Shown here in pieces: positions 60,962-64,000 of a stretch of DNA of 64,000 nucleotides; position 1 is the stretch's first letter, and each line of letters starts with the position of its first letter. Below the pieces are notes generated by a model. It saw only the letters and a program-made list of their open reading frames with translations. It did no database searches and was not told the DNA's origin. Both the position numbers and the translations under genes were made by a program. Origin of the DNA: Atopsyche davidsoni (lineage: Eukaryota; Arthropoda; Insecta; Trichoptera; Hydrobiosidae); NCBI GenBank assembly GCA_022113835.1, contig JAILWY010000009.1, positions 409,501 through 473,500 of the forward strand, given 5' to 3'.

Positions 60962-61332
60962 TCTTTTCCGGAGATAATGCGACGACGACCGAGGCAAAAC
61001 GTGGGTTTCTTGGAGAATTTATTATTTTAATCTACTGAATCTTACGCATGCTTGTATTTTCCATGTATTGCGATTATTAAATGTTACCACTCATGTTTAT
61101 ATTTTTATTGAATATCCTACGAATATAACAAGGCTTGGCTAACCGCTGTGTTTGTAATGCCATTTATGCAAAAACGAAACAAGTCGGCAGTGCTGTCAAC
61201 TTAACAACTCAATGTTTGTTTTCAACTGTCATTCGGACAGTTGTTAGTTGTTTCCAGCTAATGTCATTGCAACGGAATGAACTATCGTTTTAAATGCTAT
61301 TAAAATAAAACAGTATAATTATATTTATAACC
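60962..61332. other. OBP 3' flank and ZAD gene 5' flank
   Basis: 371 bp between the OBP stop and the next ATG, same strand. It must hold the OBP 3' UTR and the promoter of the zinc-finger gene. No TATA box is clear for the latter. A hairpin with 8-bp stems (caactgtc-attcg-gacagttg, 61223-61243) lies about 90 bp before the ATG. Confidence 0.6.
61223..61243. repeat. 8-bp stem hairpin upstream of the ZAD gene
   Basis: caactgtc and gacagttg around attcg. It may be a dyad binding site or 5' UTR fold; either is inference. Confidence 0.6.
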
Positions 61333-63927
61333 ATGTCTTTTGATGCTTGTCGACTGTGTTTAGATTGCAATTCTCAGACTTGTAATATTTTTAACGATGA
61401 ATTAGAAGAAAAAATGCTTCCGAAAATGATCCAAAAATTATTTTCAATCAAAGTACGTATTATAAATTGTATGATAATAATATTTCATAATTAATTTTTG
61501 TCAAATAACATCAGTCGCTGTTCGCGTATTATATAATGCGTATTTATATTTTAGGTAAAGCTTTCTGATGAATTCCCTAAAGTTGTTTGCGTGGAATGCA
61601 TCAGACTTGTTAAAGAATTTTATACTTTTTCAATTCGAGTTAAATATGCTCAAAAGCGACTATCTCAGAACAAAAATACTCCTGCATATGCTAACAGCAG
61701 CGTTTCAATAAATCTAAGAAAGGTAACTCTTTATTTTAAGTAAAAATAACTTTTAAGTAAATATTTAGTAACTTACTGACGTTTAATTATGTTTTTTTTG
61801 TTAATTTAGCGAATAAATGGAAGTGTAAAATCTTATATATTATCAAAAGAACTATCAGCAAATGTTGAAAATAAAAGGATTAAAGAAGAACAATCAGAAA
61901 CTGACTCTACCGATATTAATGGCATTTCATATCCGTCATTAAATAGTGAATCTATATCAAAACTACCTTTACAGTTGGAAAGTTTCTATAAAAACTCTCA
62001 AAATATATCAAACCCTGAAGAATTATTAGATTCTTTAACCAGCAGTGTTATAAATGAAACGATAGTTCCACCAGGAGATGATCATAGCGTAAACATTCAA
62101 AATGAAAAAGATCTTTCCAAGTCAGAATCATCCAGTAAGTATGATTCACAAGATCTAAAAATAGTACAAAGTCATCATCTCAATGAACAATTAAATTCAT
62201 TAAATTATCCTCCTGAAATCTATAGAAATGGTAAATTAACATTAAAAGGAACATCACTGGAGAATCTTGTAAAGCAATTTTACAATTTAACTTGTAATTT
62301 TTGTTCTACAAAACCAACATTTGATTTACTTGCAGATGTAAGTATTATTTAATCAAAAAGAAAATTATATAACCTTTTTTTATTTTAAAGATGTATTACA
62401 CTTTTAGCTCTTCAAACATTTTGAAATATTACACGATACGAGAGGATATGTCACATGCTGCAATGCTCGCTTGTACCAGAGAAGAACGATCTACTTACAC
62501 ATGGCACGACACATACAACCATCTGCATTTGAGTAATGAATGTTTTCTCAGTATTTTTATTTTATTTCTTAAATGTTTTTGCCATAACATTTCTTTTCTG
62601 CTGATAGATGTCCAATATGTAAGAAATCAATATCGCGACCCAACACATTAAAGCTACATCTTCAAACTCATCTTATGTATTCAGAGAAGCCATATAAATG
62701 TGATCAATGTGATAAAAGGTACACTGTAAAGATTTTATTATGTAATTATATACATAACGGCCCGGCATATTTGTCTCTGTGTTTAGTAAAGAAGCTAGTT
62801 ACAATTTAGAAGATGCCAGAATTTGAAATTTCTCATTAGGTGAAATCAATTTTTATATCAATTTTAAATATTCTCAACTTGCGCCGATTTGTCTATTTTG
62901 TAATTTTATTTAAATTTAGTTTGTGTATATATTTTTATATAATTTAAAATTTTAACGTTTGTCTTCATTTTTAGATACAGTGGATTGAGTGGTTTGACTA
63001 GCCATAAACTAAGTCACATTCCATTAGAAAAAAGAAGTCAATTTCACTGTGAAATCTGTGGTAAAATGTAAGTTCTCATCAATATTTAAAAAAATAATTA
63101 AAAATAAATATTTTTTTTTATTAGTGGCCGTTTTCGCCTACCTTTCACATTGGCATTATCAAACAGAGTGACGGTCACCAATAAAAATCTATATATGGAA
63201 AAATCACTCAAGTATTTTACTTATTAGTTAAAATATTAAAATGGAATTCCACCAAGTCTGTTAAAAATATTGAATTTCCAATATTTACTTAATATCAAAC
63301 CCTCTTTATCATACAAATTGTCAACAGAGCCAGTACGCCAATCGTAACATAAACTTTAGTAAAATCAGATTACAAGTATTTAGATTTACATGGATAATAA
63401 TTTTTGATTTTCCACTTTAGAAATAACATTTTAAAACATTGTGATTATAATAATCAAAATGATAAATTATGTTCTTTTAGATTTACTTTAGCAAAATACC
63501 ATAAAGCACATATGGCATCTGTCCACCCTAAAGAAAAATTCTTATGTTCAGAATGTGGGCGCAGTTTCCAAACTAAAATTAATCTGAATACACATATGAT
63601 GACACACGATCCAATTGGGAAATACAAGGCACAATGTCAGCATTGTGGATTTGTGTAAGAAAACAATTATTTCATCAGTATCTAAATCTCTACCTTTATC
63701 ATACATTTTACTTGATAATGTTCTCTGTTTTTAGGTGCAGAAATACCCAATCGTTGCAGCGACATATGAGAAGGCATACTTCAGAAACTCTCCATTGTGA
63801 TATGTGTGACTTTAATACTCATCTAAAACAACAGCTGCATCTACATATTAGAGTTAAGCACTCTGAAGAAAAACCATTTGTATGTATTGTGTGTAGAAAA
63901 TGTTTCAAACTTAAAAATATTCTCAAT
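61333..63927 (+). CDS. ZAD-C2H2 zinc-finger protein (3' end outside window)
   Basis: Coding exons 61333-61452, 61555-61722, 61810-62337, 62408-62532, 62608-62718, 62975-63067, 63481-63654 and 63735-63927 give 504 residues so far, with GT-AG introns and consistent phases. The last donor (63928, gtaagt) shows that more follows. Residues 6-9 (CRLC) and 52-55 (CVEC) are the paired Cys motifs of a ZAD, an arthropod protein-interaction domain of nuclear factors. A Ser/Asn-rich linker runs from about 97 to 250. C2H2 fingers start at CNFC (258-261). Then come a GYVTCC-type finger common in ZAD proteins, and CPIC, CDQC, CEIC, CSEC, CQHC, CDMC and CIVC fingers with H-x3/4-H ends. It probably binds DNA in the nucleus. 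The orthologue is unknown to me. Confidence 0.93.
63113..63290 (-). repeat. dispersed repeat with ACCGGTTT core, copy F
   Basis: Lies in intron 6 of the zinc-finger gene. The right part is in reverse orientation (ggtcaccaataaaa, ggaaaaatcactcaagtatttt, aaaatattaaaatggaattc, caccaagt). Just before it is a forward piece (tattagtggccgttttcgcc, cctttcacattggcattatc), so the two halves form an inverted pair around 63165. Confidence 0.7.
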
Positions 63928-64000
63928 GTAAGTACTTTTCAATCATGAGAATCTTTTCTGTTTATACTGTTTTAGTTTAATTTTCATATTTAAATATAAA
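63928..64000 (+). other. start of intron 8 of the ZAD gene
   Basis: Begins gtaagt and runs AT-rich to the window end; the next exon is not visible. Confidence 0.8.

Noticed and set aside
62391..62651. ORF starting MYYTFSSSN in the ZAD gene
   Set aside because: Wrong frame; the correct acceptor at 62407 gives a frame with the zinc-finger residues and matching phases.

Overview
The window is eukaryotic nuclear DNA and almost certainly from an insect, most likely Lepidoptera. It is AT-rich and intron-bearing, with TA microsatellites, Helitron ends of the TC...CTAG type, a piggyBac-type element at TTAA, a short run of the insect telomere motif (CCTAA/TTAGG), and a classic insect odorant-binding protein gene. 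There are no operons or bacterial genes. The organism call is inferred from this mix, not from a match.

Layout. Positions 1 to about 57,750 hold no host gene I can support. This part is AT-rich and is broken up by many short GC-rich tracts, several of them clean tandem arrays of G/C-rich units with periods of about 6, 8, 9, 14, 18, 24, 46 and 51-61 bp. It also carries mobile elements: three related non-autonomous Helitrons (2241-2468, 14901-15588, and a 5'-truncated copy at 48495-49126), a decayed Rep-coding Helitron (43541-45110), a tRNA-related element family (28513-28712, 44387-44704, 60081-60352), an unnamed repeat family of about 150 bp (six copies), and a BEL/Pao-type LTR element (16126-20658).

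The LTR element is the most unusual object. Its two 433-bp LTRs match at every base except in the last four. A 5-bp duplication (acatt) flanks it. It has no usable pol. Its one long ORF (17179-19407) starts with a BEL-type Gag N-terminus, runs through 19 tandem copies of a 20-residue unit (60-bp DNA period), and ends in leftover pieces of reverse transcriptase and of the integrase C-terminal region. The near-identical LTRs suggest recent movement, which would need proteins supplied by another element.

The right end carries two plus-strand host genes. The first is a complete six-exon odorant-binding protein gene (57822-60961, 138 residues, six canonical cysteines plus one extra), with a piggyBac-type element inside intron 4. 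The second starts 371 bp later: a ZAD-C2H2 zinc-finger gene (61333-63927), with eight exons visible and continuing past the window. Exons were assembled by eye from splice signals, reading phase and family motifs, and the phases agree at every junction.
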